From the NCBI RefSeq assembly GCF_001279775.1, contig NZ_LGDG01000017.1, forward strand, positions 62,001 to 126,000: DNA of 64,000 nucleotides, given 5' to 3'. Below are positions 1 through 8,463 of the stretch, in pieces. The DNA is from Streptomyces sp. MMG1533. GTDB taxonomy: Bacteria; Actinomycetota; Actinomycetes; Streptomycetales; Streptomycetaceae. The notes beneath the pieces are model-generated. The model searched no databases and was not told the DNA's origin. It was given only the letters and a program-made list of their open reading frames with translations. The translations under genes and the position numbers were made by a program. Each line of letters begins with the position of its first letter. Position 1 is the first letter of the stretch.

Positions 1-2
1 AG

Positions 3-557
3 GCGTGGGCCGACATTCAGCGGTACCACCCCGAGCTGCCCGATCTTGCCGCGCCAGAGTCCCTGATCGGGGAGTCGTCGTCCGCGTGCGGTCACGAGCT
101 CTCCTTCGAGCGACTGCTTCACGAGGCAGTCCATGGCATCGCCGCCTCGCGCGGCATCCGCGACACGTCCCGTGCCGGCCGCTACCACAACCGCAGATTC
201 CTCGCGATCGCCGAGGAGCTGGGCCTGGACCACCCCGAGGAGCCGCACCCGAGCAGCGGTTTCTCCCTGGTCACGCTCACCCCCGAGGCGAAGCGCCGTT
301 ACCGCCCGACCATCGAGCGCCTCCAGCGCGCCCTCAAGGCGCACTCGGTGGCCACCGCCGCCGACACGTCCCGCACCTTCCGCGGCCCGGCCGCCCGCCA
401 CGGCTCCTCCGGTGGCGGCGTCCGGGTCAAGGCGGTCTGCGACTGCGGCCGCAACGTCCGGGTCGTCCCGTCGGTGCTGGCCCAGGCGCCGATCGTGTGC
501 GGGGGGTGCGGGAAGCCGTTCCGTATCCCGGAGGTCGTGGGCGCGGCGGCGAGCTGA
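3..557 (+). CDS. SprT-like zinc metallopeptidase domain protein, 5' end outside window
   Basis: Open from the window edge to a TGA at 555-557, about 184 codons visible. An HEAVH sequence (HExxH, bases 120-134) with a downstream RYHNRRF segment fits the zinc-binding region of SprT-like proteins. The C-terminal part has a CxC pair and a CGGC pair, consistent with the zinc ribbon that follows many SprT domains. SprT/Spartan relatives act on DNA-bound proteins, but this bacterial branch has no established substrate, so the role is inferred. It reads in the same direction as rpsP, from which it is separated by about 290 bases. The true start is not visible. Confidence 0.7.
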   Translation, partial: AWADIQRYHPELPDLAAPESLIGESSSACGHELSFERLLHEAVHGIAASRGIRDTSRAGRYHNRRFLAIAEELGLDHPEEPHPSSGFSLVTLTPEAKRRYRPTIERLQRALKAHSVATAADTSRTFRGPAARHGSSGGGVRVKAVCDCGRNVRVVPSVLAQAPIVCGGCGKPFRIPEVVGAAAS

Positions 558-704
558 CTGCCACACCGGCATCTCGTGGGTGCCGGACGAGCGGGCGGCA
601 TGGGCGCGGGGCGCCGTTGCGGTCGTACGCAGCGGCACCTCGCGGCGCGCCGGGTGTCTCTCAGGCGTGCCTCGGTGCACCCGCGGTCCAACGCGAGCCG
701 CAGG

Positions 705-720
705 GTATGGCACAATGGCT
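705..720 (+). promoter_or_regulatory. Possible -10 region upstream of rpsP
   Basis: The 294 bases between the SprT-like gene and rpsP hold no convincing gene. CACAAT at 711-716, preceded by TATGG, is the best -10-like hexamer. No clear -35 accompanies it, so this is a weak call. Ribosomal protein operons normally have their own promoter, which is the main reason to expect one here. Confidence 0.3.
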
Positions 721-851
721 AGCTGTACTCGACAGCCGCACAGGAACCCTCTCGCCTCCGGCTGACGCGTCCATCGGGCACTCGGGTACCGCAACCCCAC
801 GCGGCCATCTCGCCGTGCCCAACCACGTCAAATCCAGGAGAACCCACTCCC

Positions 852-1271
852 GTGGCAGTCAAGATCAAGCTGAAGCGTCTGGGCAAGATCCGTTCGCCTC
901 ACTACCGCATCGTCGTCGCCGACTCCCGTACCCGTCGTGACGGTCGTGCGATCGAGGAGATCGGCCTGTACCACCCGGTGCAGAACCCCTCGCGCATGGA
1001 GGTCGACGCCGAGCGCGTGGCCTACTGGCTCTCCGTCGGCGCCCAGCCGACCGAGCCCGTGCTCGCCATCCTGAAGAAGACCGGCGACTGGCAGAAGTTC
1101 AAGGGCGAGCCCGCCCCGGCTCCGCTGCTCCAGCCGGCCGAGAAGGCCGCTCGTCCGCTGTTCGAGGCTCTCGGCGGCGACGACGAGGGCAAGGGTGAGG
1201 CCATCACCCAGAAGAAGAAGGCTGAGAAGAAGGACGACGCCCCGGCCGAGTCCGCGTCGACCGAGGCCTGA
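852..1271 (+). CDS. rpsP: 30S ribosomal protein S16
   Basis: Small-subunit ribosomal protein S16 (139 aa), which binds 16S rRNA early in 30S assembly. The N-terminus [20 protein letters not shown] and the following [13 protein letters not shown] stretch are diagnostic. The C-terminus is extended and rich in Lys, Glu and Ala, as is usual in actinobacteria. The start is GTG with an AGGAGAA ribosome binding site about 10 bases upstream. It is the first gene of the operon rpsP-khpA-rimM-trmD, a conserved order that couples ribosomal protein synthesis to 16S processing and tRNA methylation. Confidence 0.97.
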   Translation: MAVKIKLKRLGKIRSPHYRIVVADSRTRRDGRAIEEIGLYHPVQNPSRMEVDAERVAYWLSVGAQPTEPVLAILKKTGDWQKFKGEPAPAPLLQPAEKAARPLFEALGGDDEGKGEAITQKKKAEKKDDAPAESASTEA

Positions 1272-1273
1272 GC

Positions 1274-1513
1274 ATGCTCGAGGAGGCTCTCGAGCACCTC
1301 GTGAAGGGCATCGTCGACAACCCTGACGATGTGCAGGTCGCCTCGCGCAACCTGCGTCGCGGGCGGGTGCTGGAGGTCCGGGTCCACCCCGACGACCTCG
1401 GCAAGGTGATCGGCCGCAACGGCCGTACCGCACGCGCCCTGCGCACCGTCGTGGGTGCCATCGGCGGCCGCGGTGTCCGCGTCGACCTTGTCGACGTCGA
1501 CCACGTCCGCTGA
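1274..1513 (+). CDS. khpA: KH-domain RNA-binding protein KhpA
   Basis: A 79 aa protein consisting essentially of one KH domain, with the RNA-binding GxxG loop seen as VIGRNGRTARAL around residues 36-47. KhpA proteins bind RNA and in Gram-positives partner with KhpB/EloR; the partner is not in this window. The ATG lies two bases after the rpsP stop, so translation is likely coupled. A strong GC-rich hairpin follows the gene. Placement between rpsP and rimM is the usual arrangement in actinobacteria and firmicutes. Confidence 0.9.
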   Translation: MLEEALEHLVKGIVDNPDDVQVASRNLRRGRVLEVRVHPDDLGKVIGRNGRTARALRTVVGAIGGRGVRVDLVDVDHVR

Positions 1514-1533
1514 CGCCAAAAGCAGCACCGGCT

Positions 1534-1569
1534 CGGGCCGGGGAGGGCCACTGGGCCGTCCCCGGCCCG
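1534..1569 (+). terminator. GC-rich hairpin between khpA and rimM
   Basis: Arms 1534-1549 and 1554-1569 pair over 16 positions with one mismatch around an ACTG loop. There is no U-tract. In Streptomyces such stems can act as terminators, processing sites or attenuators, and since the operon continues it may reduce read-through rather than stop it. Confidence 0.6.
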
Positions 1570-1608
1570 TAGTCGTTACGGGTCGTTACGACAGGAGATC
1601 TTCGAAAA

Positions 1609-2154
1609 GTGCAGCTCGTAGTCGCACGGATCGGCCGTGCCCACGGCATCAAGGGCGAGGTCACCGTCGAGGTCCGTACAGACGAGCCCGAACTGCGGCT
1701 CGCACCCGGCGCCGTACTGGCGACCGACCCCGCCTCGGCGGGTCCGCTCACCATCGAGACCGGCCGCGTCCACAGCGGCCGGCTCCTGCTGCGCTTCGAG
1801 GGCGTCCGCGACCGCAACGCTGCCGAGGCCCTGCGCAACATCCTCCTGATCGCCGAGATCGACCCGGAAGTACTGCCCGAGGACGAGGACGAGTTCTACG
1901 ACCACCAGCTGATCGACCTCGACGTGGTCACCGAGGACGGCATGGAGGTCGGCCGGATCACCGAGATCTCCCACCTGCCCTCGCAGGACCTCTTCATCGT
2001 CGAGCGCCCCGACGGGAGCGAGGTGATGATCCCCTTCGTCGAGGAGATCGTCACCGAGATCGACCTGGAGGAGCAGCGGGCGGTCATCGCCCCGCCGCCG
2101 GGTCTGATCGACGACCAGGCGGAGATCGCGTCCTCCAGGGAAGACAGCGCATGA
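1609..2154 (+). CDS. rimM: Ribosome maturation factor RimM
   Basis: RimM (181 aa) binds S19 and assists 16S rRNA maturation in the 30S head. The N-terminal motif [17 protein letters not shown] is the family signature. A C-terminal PRC-barrel follows, recognisable from the DHQLIDLDV and IPFVEEIV segments. The GTG start is preceded by CAGGAG at 1592-1597. The stop overlaps the trmD start as ATGA, so the two are translationally coupled, as in other bacteria. Confidence 0.95.
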   Translation: MQLVVARIGRAHGIKGEVTVEVRTDEPELRLAPGAVLATDPASAGPLTIETGRVHSGRLLLRFEGVRDRNAAEALRNILLIAEIDPEVLPEDEDEFYDHQLIDLDVVTEDGMEVGRITEISHLPSQDLFIVERPDGSEVMIPFVEEIVTEIDLEEQRAVIAPPPGLIDDQAEIASSREDSA

Positions 2155-2984
2155 GGCTCGACGTCGTCACGATCTTCCCGGAGTACCTGGACCCCCTGAA
2201 CGTCTCCCTCGTGGGCAAGGCACGCGCGCGTGGACAGCTGAACGTCCATGTGCACGACCTGCGCTCCTGGACGTACGACCGGCACAACACCGTCGACGAC
2301 ACCCCGTACGGCGGCGGCCCGGGGATGGTGATGAAGACCGGCCCGTGGGGGGCCGCGCTGGATTCCGTCCTCGCCGACGGCTACGAGACGGGCTCCCACG
2401 CGCCCGCACTGATCGTCCCCACCCCCAGCGGCAGCCCCTTCACCCAGGAACTCGCCGTCGAGCTCTCAGAGCGCCCCTGGCTGATCTTCACGCCGGCTCG
2501 TTACGAGGGCATCGACCGCCGGGTCATCGACGAGTACGCGACCCGGATACCCGTCTACGAGGTCTCCATCGGCGACTACGTCCTCGCCGGCGGCGAGGCG
2601 GCCGTACTCGTCATCACCGAGGCCGTGGCGCGGCTGTTGCCGGGTGTCCTGGGCAACGCCGAGTCGCACCAGGACGACTCCTTCGCGCCCGGGGCCATGG
2701 CCAACCTCCTGGAGGGCCCCGTCTACACCAAGCCGCCCCGGTGGCGCGACCGCGGGATCCCGGACGTGCTGCTCAGCGGCCACCACGGCAAGATCGCCCG
2801 CTGGCGCCGGGACGAGGCCCTGAAGCGTACGGCGGCCAACCGGCCCGACCTCATCGAGCGCTGCGATCCCAAGGTCTTCGACAAGAAAGACCGCGAGATG
2901 CTCTCCATCCTTGGCTGGGCGCCGGACCCCGACGGGGAGCCGTACGGCCGATTTTGGCGCAGGCCGGAGGGCGTGGAAGAATAG
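2151..2984 (+). CDS. trmD: tRNA (guanine-37-N1)-methyltransferase
   Basis: TrmD (277 aa) uses S-adenosylmethionine to methylate G37 next to the anticodon, which prevents frameshifting. It begins [16 protein letters not shown]. The cofactor-binding trefoil-knot segments are visible as [11 protein letters not shown] and [13 protein letters not shown]. The ATG overlaps the rimM stop by ATGA. The C-terminal [12 protein letters not shown] is typical of the actinobacterial proteins. It is the last gene of the rpsP operon; a gap of about 130 bases precedes rplS. Confidence 0.96.
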   Translation: MRLDVVTIFPEYLDPLNVSLVGKARARGQLNVHVHDLRSWTYDRHNTVDDTPYGGGPGMVMKTGPWGAALDSVLADGYETGSHAPALIVPTPSGSPFTQELAVELSERPWLIFTPARYEGIDRRVIDEYATRIPVYEVSIGDYVLAGGEAAVLVITEAVARLLPGVLGNAESHQDDSFAPGAMANLLEGPVYTKPPRWRDRGIPDVLLSGHHGKIARWRRDEALKRTAANRPDLIERCDPKVFDKKDREMLSILGWAPDPDGEPYGRFWRRPEGVEE

Positions 2985-3116
2985 GTCGCTGTTGTGCGTC
3001 GTCCGGCGTGCGCCCCTGCCACAGGGGGACACGACGCCCGCCCCGACCCGTACGGCTCCATCCAGAAACCTAGTTTCCGTTGATGACCTGTGGCATCAGC
3101 GAGGAAAGCAGACGAA

Positions 3117-3467
3117 ATGTCTCACCTGCTCGACTCCGTCGACTCCGCGTCGCTGCGCAGCGACGTCCCGGCCTTCCGCCCGGGTGACACCGTCAACGTC
3201 CACGTCCGCGTCATCGAGGGCAACCGCTCCCGTGTGCAGCAGTTCAAGGGCGTAGTCATCCGTCGCCAGGGTGCCGGGGTCCGCGAGACCTTCACGGTTC
3301 GCAAGGTCTCCTTCTCCGTCGGCGTCGAGCGCACCTTCCCGGTGCACACTCCGATCGTCGAGAAGATCGAGCTCGTCACCCGCGGTGACGTGCGTCGCGC
3401 CAAGCTTTACTACCTGCGCGAGCTGCGCGGTAAGGCCGCGAAGATCAAGGAGAAGCGCGACAACTGA
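3117..3467 (+). CDS. rplS: 50S ribosomal protein L19
   Basis: L19 (116 aa) lies at the 30S/50S interface. The [19 protein letters not shown] and [14 protein letters not shown] segments are characteristic. The ATG at 3117 was chosen because GAGGAA at 3101-3106 sits at proper distance and the N-terminus then matches the family; an upstream in-frame GTG at 3090 would add nine unsupported residues. Genes downstream encode signal peptidases, the usual Streptomyces order. Confidence 0.96.
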   Translation: MSHLLDSVDSASLRSDVPAFRPGDTVNVHVRVIEGNRSRVQQFKGVVIRRQGAGVRETFTVRKVSFSVGVERTFPVHTPIVEKIELVTRGDVRRAKLYYLRELRGKAAKIKEKRDN

Positions 3468-3512
3468 TCGCGCGCGGGGTCCCACAGAAGGGCCGGATAG
3501 CATCTGGCCCCG

Positions 3513-4253
3513 ATGGACACCGAAGCACAGCAGACGGAGCGCGACCGCTCCTCCCGCCCTTCCGATGCCGAGGAGATCTCGGACACAGGGGGACCGGAGG
3601 ACCGGTCGCGTTTCGTGTTGGTGTCGCGGGCCGTCGAGTGGCTACCCGGCGGGCGGATCACCCTCACCCTGCTGTTCTGTCTGTTGTTCCTGCTGCTGCT
3701 CAGCAACTTCGTACTGCAGCCCTTCCAGATTCCCAGCGGATCCATGGAAAGCGGATTGAGGATCGGGGACCGCGTTCTCGTAAATAAGTTGGCGTACCGT
3801 TTCGGTGCCGAGCCGCAGCGCGGCGATGTCGTCGTGTTCGACGGAACCGGGTATTTCGGGGACGGGGACTACGTCAAGCGCGTTGTGGGGGTAGGAGGAG
3901 ACCACGTGGTCTGCTGCGACAAGGAGGGGAAGATCGAGGTGAACGGCCGGTCGGTCGACGAGTCGACGTTCCTGTACCCCGGTGACAGCCCCTCCACGGT
4001 GTCCTTCGACGTCCAGGTGCCCGCGGGCACCCTCTTCGTCCTCGGCGACCACCGCAGCGACTCCAGCGACTCCCGCGACCACCTGGGCTCACCGGGCGGC
4101 GGCATGATCCCCGTAGACGTCGTCATCGGACGGGCCGACTGGATCCTCTGGCCCGCCGGCCACTTCACCCGCCTGCACCGCCCGGGTGCCTACGCGCGCG
4201 TGCCCGCCCCGGAGGCGAGCGAGTCGAAGCAAGCGGACGGCGCCCATGGGTAA
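3513..4253 (+). CDS. sipW: Type I signal peptidase SipW-like
   Basis: Membrane-bound serine peptidase (246 aa) that removes signal peptides from secreted proteins. One transmembrane segment lies at about residues 48-70, followed by the catalytic box IPSGSME with Ser77 as nucleophile and the box containing Lys122 (VKRVVGVGGD), the Ser/Lys dyad of family S26. The GDHRSDSSDSRDH segment is the conserved box E. It is the first of four tandem paralogues. In S. lividans sipW, sipX and sipY form one operon and sipZ starts another; spacing here agrees. The assignment W/X/Y/Z is by position. Confidence 0.9.
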   Translation: MDTEAQQTERDRSSRPSDAEEISDTGGPEDRSRFVLVSRAVEWLPGGRITLTLLFCLLFLLLLSNFVLQPFQIPSGSMESGLRIGDRVLVNKLAYRFGAEPQRGDVVVFDGTGYFGDGDYVKRVVGVGGDHVVCCDKEGKIEVNGRSVDESTFLYPGDSPSTVSFDVQVPAGTLFVLGDHRSDSSDSRDHLGSPGGGMIPVDVVIGRADWILWPAGHFTRLHRPGAYARVPAPEASESKQADGAHG

Positions 4254-5340
4254 CCGCGGCAAACCGCGCGGTGCGCCCGAGAGCGCGGCCGACAACCTGC
4301 TGCCCACCGGCTCCCGACGCTCCTCCGGCTCGGCCGGCGGCGGTCGTACCCGCGCCGAGCGGCGCAAGCTCCAGCGCAAGGTCAAGCGGCGTCGCAGGCG
4401 TGGCGCGGTCAAGGAGATTCCCCTCCTCGTCGGCGTCGCCGTCCTCATAGCCCTCGTTCTGAAGACCTTCCTCGTCCAGGCGTTCGTCATCCCGTCCGGC
4501 TCCATGGAGCAGACGATCCAGATCGGCGACCGGGTCCTGGTCGACAAGTTCACCCCGTGGTTCGGCTCCAAGCCCGCGCGCGGGGACGTGGTCGTGTTCA
4601 AGGACCCCGGAGGCTGGCTGCAGGACGAGCAGACCACCACGAAGAAGGACGACCCCATCGTCGTCAAGCAGGTCAAGGAGGGGCTCACCTTCATCGGCCT
4701 GCTGCCGTCCGACGACGAGAAGGACCTCATCAAGCGGGTCGTCGGCGTCGGCGGCGACCGCGTCAAGTGCTGTGACACGCAAGGGCGAGTCACCGTCAAC
4801 GGCGTTCCCCTGACGGAGGAATACCTGTATCCCGGGAACACCCCGTCCACGACGGCGTTCGACATCACCGTCCCGCAGGGGCGGCTGTGGGTGATGGGTG
4901 ACCACCGGGCCAACTCCGCGGACTCCCGCGCGCACCAGGACACGGACTACGGCGGCACGGTCTCCGAGGACTCGGTGGTGGGACGGGCCATGGTCATCGC
5001 CTGGCCCTTCGGCCACTGGACCACGCTCGAGGAGCCGAAAACCTATGCTTCCGTGTCCGACTCGGGGTCCGGGTCGACCGCGGCTCCCCAGCTGTCGCTT
5101 AGGGTTGCACCCGACGATCCGAACGCATCGATCCAACTCCCGAGCCCTGCGGAACTCCCGCTCGTTATGGGAGTGGTAGGCCTGCGCCGAACTTGGGGCA
5201 GGCAGCGGCACAGAGTAAGGAGTTGGCGTGGGGGATGTGGCGGTTGGCGCACGGTCCGGGCACGACGGCGAGGAGCACCGCGGGCGCCCCGTGGAATCAG
5301 CCGTCCCGGCCGCGAACAGCGCCGTGACCTCCGGGAGTGA
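4246..5340 (+). CDS. sipX: Type I signal peptidase SipX-like
   Basis: Second of the four paralogues (364 aa). The start at ATG 4246 overlaps the end of sipW by 8 bases. A long basic N-terminal tail precedes a transmembrane segment (about residues 57-75). The catalytic Ser86 (IPSGSMEQ) and Lys163 (LIKRVVGVGGD) are both present, as is the box E GDHRANSADSR. The end is odd: after a second hydrophobic segment the reading frame continues about 50 Arg/Gly-rich residues through the start of sipY, giving a 113-base overlap in different frames. That tail may be real or may mean the family end lies earlier. Confidence 0.88.
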   Translation: MGNRGKPRGAPESAADNLLPTGSRRSSGSAGGGRTRAERRKLQRKVKRRRRRGAVKEIPLLVGVAVLIALVLKTFLVQAFVIPSGSMEQTIQIGDRVLVDKFTPWFGSKPARGDVVVFKDPGGWLQDEQTTTKKDDPIVVKQVKEGLTFIGLLPSDDEKDLIKRVVGVGGDRVKCCDTQGRVTVNGVPLTEEYLYPGNTPSTTAFDITVPQGRLWVMGDHRANSADSRAHQDTDYGGTVSEDSVVGRAMVIAWPFGHWTTLEEPKTYASVSDSGSGSTAAPQLSLRVAPDDPNASIQLPSPAELPLVMGVVGLRRTWGRQRHRVRSWRGGCGGWRTVRARRRGAPRAPRGISRPGREQRRDLRE

Positions 5341-6208
5341 CTCCGGGGCGACCGAGGACGACACGAGGACCGAGGAGATCAGGACGGACGACCAAGGGTC
5401 GGGTGGCTCGGCCCCCAAGGCGAAGAAGCAGCGCTCCTTCTGGAAGGAGCTGCCCATTCTGATCGGCATCGCGCTGGTACTCGCGCTGCTGATCAAGACG
5501 TTCCTGGTGCAGGCCTTCTCGATCCCCTCAGACTCGATGCAGAACACCCTGCAGGTGGGTGACCGCGTTCTGGTCGACAAGCTCACCCCGTGGTTCGGGT
5601 CCGAGCCCGAGCGCGGTGAGGTCGTCGTCTTCCACGACCCGGACAACTGGCTGGCGGGCGAGCCGACGACGGACCCGAACGCGGTGCAGACGTTCCTCAG
5701 CTGGATCGGCCTGATGCCGTCCGCCGAGGAGAAGGACCTCATCAAGCGGGTCGTCGGCGTCGGCGGCGACACCGTCTCGTGCTCGGGCACCGGCCCGCTG
5801 AAGGTCAACGGCAAGGCGCTCGACGAGGCCGCGTACGTCTATCCCGGCAACACCCCGTGCAGCCAGGACGACCAGGGCGGCCAGTTCACGGTGAAGGTGC
5901 CCAAGGGTTCCATCTGGGTCATGGGCGACCACCGGCAGAACTCGCGCGACTCGCGCTACAACCAGAACGACAAGAACCACGGCATGGTCCCGGTGAGCGA
6001 GGTCGTCGGCCGCGCCATCGTGAAGGCCTGGCCTATCAACCGCTGGGGCACCCTGCCGGTCCCCGACACCTTCGACCAGTCCGGCCTGAACACCCAGTCG
6101 TCGGGGTCCGCAGCCCTGACGGTCGCGCCGGACGCGCTCGCCCTCGTCGGTGTGGTGCCGGTGGCGCTGTGGCGCCGTCGGAAGATCGCCGTCGCCGAGA
6201 CCCGCTGA
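5228..6208 (+). CDS. sipY: Type I signal peptidase SipY-like
   Basis: Third paralogue (326 aa). It has an acidic, low-complexity cytoplasmic N-terminus of about 70 residues and a transmembrane helix at about 78-97. The catalytic box reads IPSDSMQN with Ser103, and Lys173 lies in LIKRVVGVGGD. A C-terminal hydrophobic segment followed by WRRRK suggests a second membrane anchor, as in SipX. The GTG at 5228 lies inside the sipX frame; a later start would shorten only the disordered tail. The substitution of Asp for Gly next to the catalytic Ser distinguishes it from its neighbours. Confidence 0.88.
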   Translation: MGDVAVGARSGHDGEEHRGRPVESAVPAANSAVTSGSDSGATEDDTRTEEIRTDDQGSGGSAPKAKKQRSFWKELPILIGIALVLALLIKTFLVQAFSIPSDSMQNTLQVGDRVLVDKLTPWFGSEPERGEVVVFHDPDNWLAGEPTTDPNAVQTFLSWIGLMPSAEEKDLIKRVVGVGGDTVSCSGTGPLKVNGKALDEAAYVYPGNTPCSQDDQGGQFTVKVPKGSIWVMGDHRQNSRDSRYNQNDKNHGMVPVSEVVGRAIVKAWPINRWGTLPVPDTFDQSGLNTQSSGSAALTVAPDALALVGVVPVALWRRRKIAVAETR

Positions 6209-6263
6209 GGTCAAGCCTCGACAAACCCTCGTACAGCTTGTGACCTTGGTCGGGGCCGAAGGG

Positions 6264-6293
6264 CTGACCGGGTCAGGTACCGCCGGGTAGGGT
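6264..6293 (+). promoter_or_regulatory. Promoter of sipZ, probably leaderless transcript
   Basis: CTGACC (6264-6269) and TAGGGT (6288-6293) are separated by 18 bases, a good fit to the Streptomyces housekeeping consensus. Transcription would begin about 7-8 bases downstream, essentially at the sipZ ATG (6302), and there is no ribosome binding site before that ATG. This agrees with sipZ heading a separate transcription unit. Confidence 0.55.
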
Positions 6294-6301
6294 GCGGACC
6301 C

Positions 6302-7084
6302 ATGGGTGGCGAGAGCACGACGCGTACGGCCCCGCGCAGCGGCGGCACGGACACAGGCCCGGTGGGCAGCCGGACCGGACAGCGACTGTCCGGACTGGCT
6401 GTCGCACTGGGCCTTGTGCTGTTCCTCGGAGGCTTCGCCTGGGGCGCGGTGGTCTACCGCCCGTACACCGTGCCCACCGGCTCGATGACGCCGACGATCG
6501 ACGCCGGCGACCGGGTCCTGGCCCAGCGCGTCGACGGCGGCGAGATACGCCGCGGCGACGTCGTCGTCTTCACGGACAAGACCTGGGTGACCAACGCCCC
6601 CGTGGTCAAGCGGGTGGTCGCGATCGGCGGCGACACCGTCGCCTGCTGCACCAAGGGCAAGCTGACCGTCAACGGCAAGCAGGTCGACGAACCGTATCTG
6701 CCCGAGGGAAGCACGGCCGAGATCACGGGCTTTCCGACCGTGACGGTGCCGGAGGGCCGGCTGTTCCTGCTCGGCGACGAGCGAGCGGGCTCCCTGGACT
6801 CCACGGCCCACCTCACCGACGCGGCGAGCGGCACGGTGTCGCGGAGCGCGGTGACGGCCCGGGTGGACGCCGTCGTCTGGCCCATGAACGGCATGCTGGA
6901 GCGGCCGACCGGCTTCGAGGCGCTCGGCGCGCTGTCCTCGCCGGGCCCGCTCCGCACGATCGGCGCGCTGATCGTCGGCGGGGCCGTCCTCGTCCTCGGC
7001 GGTGGCGCGTACGGCCCGGTCGCCAAGCTGCTCGGCAGGCGGACCCGCTCCCGGACGCGGACGGAGCCCGCCGGTGCCCGCTGA
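6302..7084 (+). CDS. sipZ: Type I signal peptidase SipZ-like
   Basis: Fourth paralogue (260 aa). Transmembrane helix at about residues 28-50, catalytic Ser61 in VPTGSMTP, catalytic Lys103 in VVKRVVAIGGD, and a divergent box E (GDERAGSLDS) with Glu instead of His. A second hydrophobic helix near the C-terminus (about 219-240) makes it a two-anchor enzyme. It is preceded by its own promoter and no ribosome binding site, so it is probably leaderless. It overlaps the NUDIX gene by 11 bases. In S. lividans sipZ heads an operon with three unrelated genes, which matches NUDIX and DUF2469 here. Confidence 0.88.
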   Translation: MGGESTTRTAPRSGGTDTGPVGSRTGQRLSGLAVALGLVLFLGGFAWGAVVYRPYTVPTGSMTPTIDAGDRVLAQRVDGGEIRRGDVVVFTDKTWVTNAPVVKRVVAIGGDTVACCTKGKLTVNGKQVDEPYLPEGSTAEITGFPTVTVPEGRLFLLGDERAGSLDSTAHLTDAASGTVSRSAVTARVDAVVWPMNGMLERPTGFEALGALSSPGPLRTIGALIVGGAVLVLGGGAYGPVAKLLGRRTRSRTRTEPAGAR

Positions 7085-7607
7085 GGCGACGGACGCGGGC
7101 CGGGACTCGTACGAGGGCGGTCTGCGCAAAGTGGCCCGGGTCGTGCTGCTCGATCCCGAAGACCGCATCCTTCTGCTGCACGGCCACGAGCCGGACGATC
7201 CGGCCGACGACTGGTGGTTCACGCCCGGCGGCGGCCTGGAGGGCGACGAGACTCGTGAAGAGGCCGCGCTCAGGGAACTCGCCGAGGAGACCGGCATCAC
7301 CGAGGTCGAGCTCGGCCCGGTGCTGTGGCGGCGGACCTGCTCATTCCCGTTCGCCGGCCGCCGCTGGGACCAGGACGAGTGGTACTACCTGGCCCGGACG
7401 ACCGGTACGCCTGAGGTAGTGCCCGCGGCGATGGGGCTGACCGAGCTGGAGCGGCGCAGTGTCGCCGGAGCGCGCTGGTGGACGTGTCGGGAACTGACCC
7501 GGGCACATGAGACGGTGTATCCGACCAGACTCGCCGAGCTGCTGCGAAGGCTGCTCGACGAAGGTCCCCCGGCCGGGCCCGTGACCCTGGACACCGAAAT
7601 CGTCTAG
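7074..7607 (+). CDS. NUDIX hydrolase
   Basis: A 177 aa NUDIX protein. The NUDIX box is complete: GGGLEGDETREEA followed by ALRELAEETGI, including the RELAEE metal-binding glutamates. Family members cleave nucleoside diphosphates linked to another moiety; the substrate cannot be read from sequence, though the WDQDEWYYLAR segment resembles MutT-like house-cleaning enzymes of actinobacteria. The GTG at 7074 overlaps sipZ by 11 bases and is the best start; an upstream in-frame start lies well inside sipZ. Confidence 0.9.
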   Translation: MPAEATDAGRDSYEGGLRKVARVVLLDPEDRILLLHGHEPDDPADDWWFTPGGGLEGDETREEAALRELAEETGITEVELGPVLWRRTCSFPFAGRRWDQDEWYYLARTTGTPEVVPAAMGLTELERRSVAGARWWTCRELTRAHETVYPTRLAELLRRLLDEGPPAGPVTLDTEIV

Positions 7608-7663
7608 GGGCTCGCGGGGCTGGCGCACAATGGTGGGATCGCACGGCTGAAGGGGAACATGCC

Positions 7664-7972
7664 ATGAGCGCCGAGGACCTCGAGAAGTACGAGACCGAGA
7701 TGGAGCTGAAGCTCTACCGGGAGTACCGCGATGTCGTCGGTCTGTTCAAATACGTGATCGAGACCGAGCGGCGTTTCTACCTGACCAACGACTACGAGAT
7801 GCAGGTGCACTCGGTCCAGGGTGAGGTGTTCTTCGAGGTGTCCATGGCGGATGCCTGGGTGTGGGACATGTACCGGCCGGCACGGTTCGTGAAGCAGGTA
7901 CGGGTGCTCACGTTCAAGGACGTGAACATCGAGGAGCTGAACAAGAACGACCTGGAGATGCCCGGCGGGTGA
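7664..7972 (+). CDS. DUF2469 family protein
   Basis: A 102 aa acidic protein, MSAEDLEKYETEMELKLYRE at the N-terminus. It belongs to the DUF2469 family, which is nearly universal in actinobacteria and always found near yraN, trmD and signal peptidase genes. Its function is unknown. It has no membrane segment or obvious catalytic motif. AAGGGGAA lies about 8 bases before the ATG. Its neighbours suggest a housekeeping role. Confidence 0.9.
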   Translation: MSAEDLEKYETEMELKLYREYRDVVGLFKYVIETERRFYLTNDYEMQVHSVQGEVFFEVSMADAWVWDMYRPARFVKQVRVLTFKDVNIEELNKNDLEMPGG

Positions 7973-8090
7973 GGGGCTGGCCGAGGTTCCCCGTCGGGGT
8001 GACGGGGTTTTCCACAACCGGTGAGTAGTCCACCAAGATCAACTTGGTCGGCCTGTTTGCGCGACGGTTGGCGCCGGAGGTGGTGCCGAC

Positions 8091-8462
8091 ATGAACAACC
8101 AACAGGCACGCAGTGCACTCGGCAGGTATGGCGAGGCGCTGGCCGCGCGGCGGCTGGTGGCGGCCGGTATGACGGTCCTGGAGCGCAACTGGCGCTGCGG
8201 GAGGACCGGAGAGATCGACATCGTGGCGCGGGACGGCGACGTCCTGGTGGTCTGCGAGGTCAAGACGCGGCGGGCCGGGCTCTTCGAGCATCCGATGGCC
8301 GCGGTGAGCCCCGACAAGGCGGAGCGCCTGCGAGGCCTCGCCGAACGCTGGATCCACGCCCATGGAGGGGCACCGCCGGGAGGCGTGCGCATCGACCTGG
8401 TGGGGATCGTCCTGCCCAGCCGCGGCGCCCCCGTGGTCGAGCATGTGCGAGGGGTGGCCTGA
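8091..8462 (+). CDS. YraN/UPF0102 family protein
   Basis: A 123 aa protein of the YraN (UPF0102) family, which has a restriction-endonuclease-like fold. The core motif is visible: [19 protein letters not shown], giving Glu-x-Asp and E-V-K as the PD-(D/E)xK metal site, after the usual G-x-x-G-E-A-L-A start. No confirmed cellular substrate is known. Its stop is one base before the comM start, the usual yraN-comM-dprA arrangement. Confidence 0.92.
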   Translation: MNNQQARSALGRYGEALAARRLVAAGMTVLERNWRCGRTGEIDIVARDGDVLVVCEVKTRRAGLFEHPMAAVSPDKAERLRGLAERWIHAHGGAPPGGVRIDLVGIVLPSRGAPVVEHVRGVA

Positions 8463-8463
8463 G

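Noticed and set aside
5..940. 311-codon open frame at the left edge
   Set aside because: Runs through the SprT-like gene and the rpsP start out of frame; Arg/Pro/Ala-rich and without family features. Shadow of high-GC DNA.
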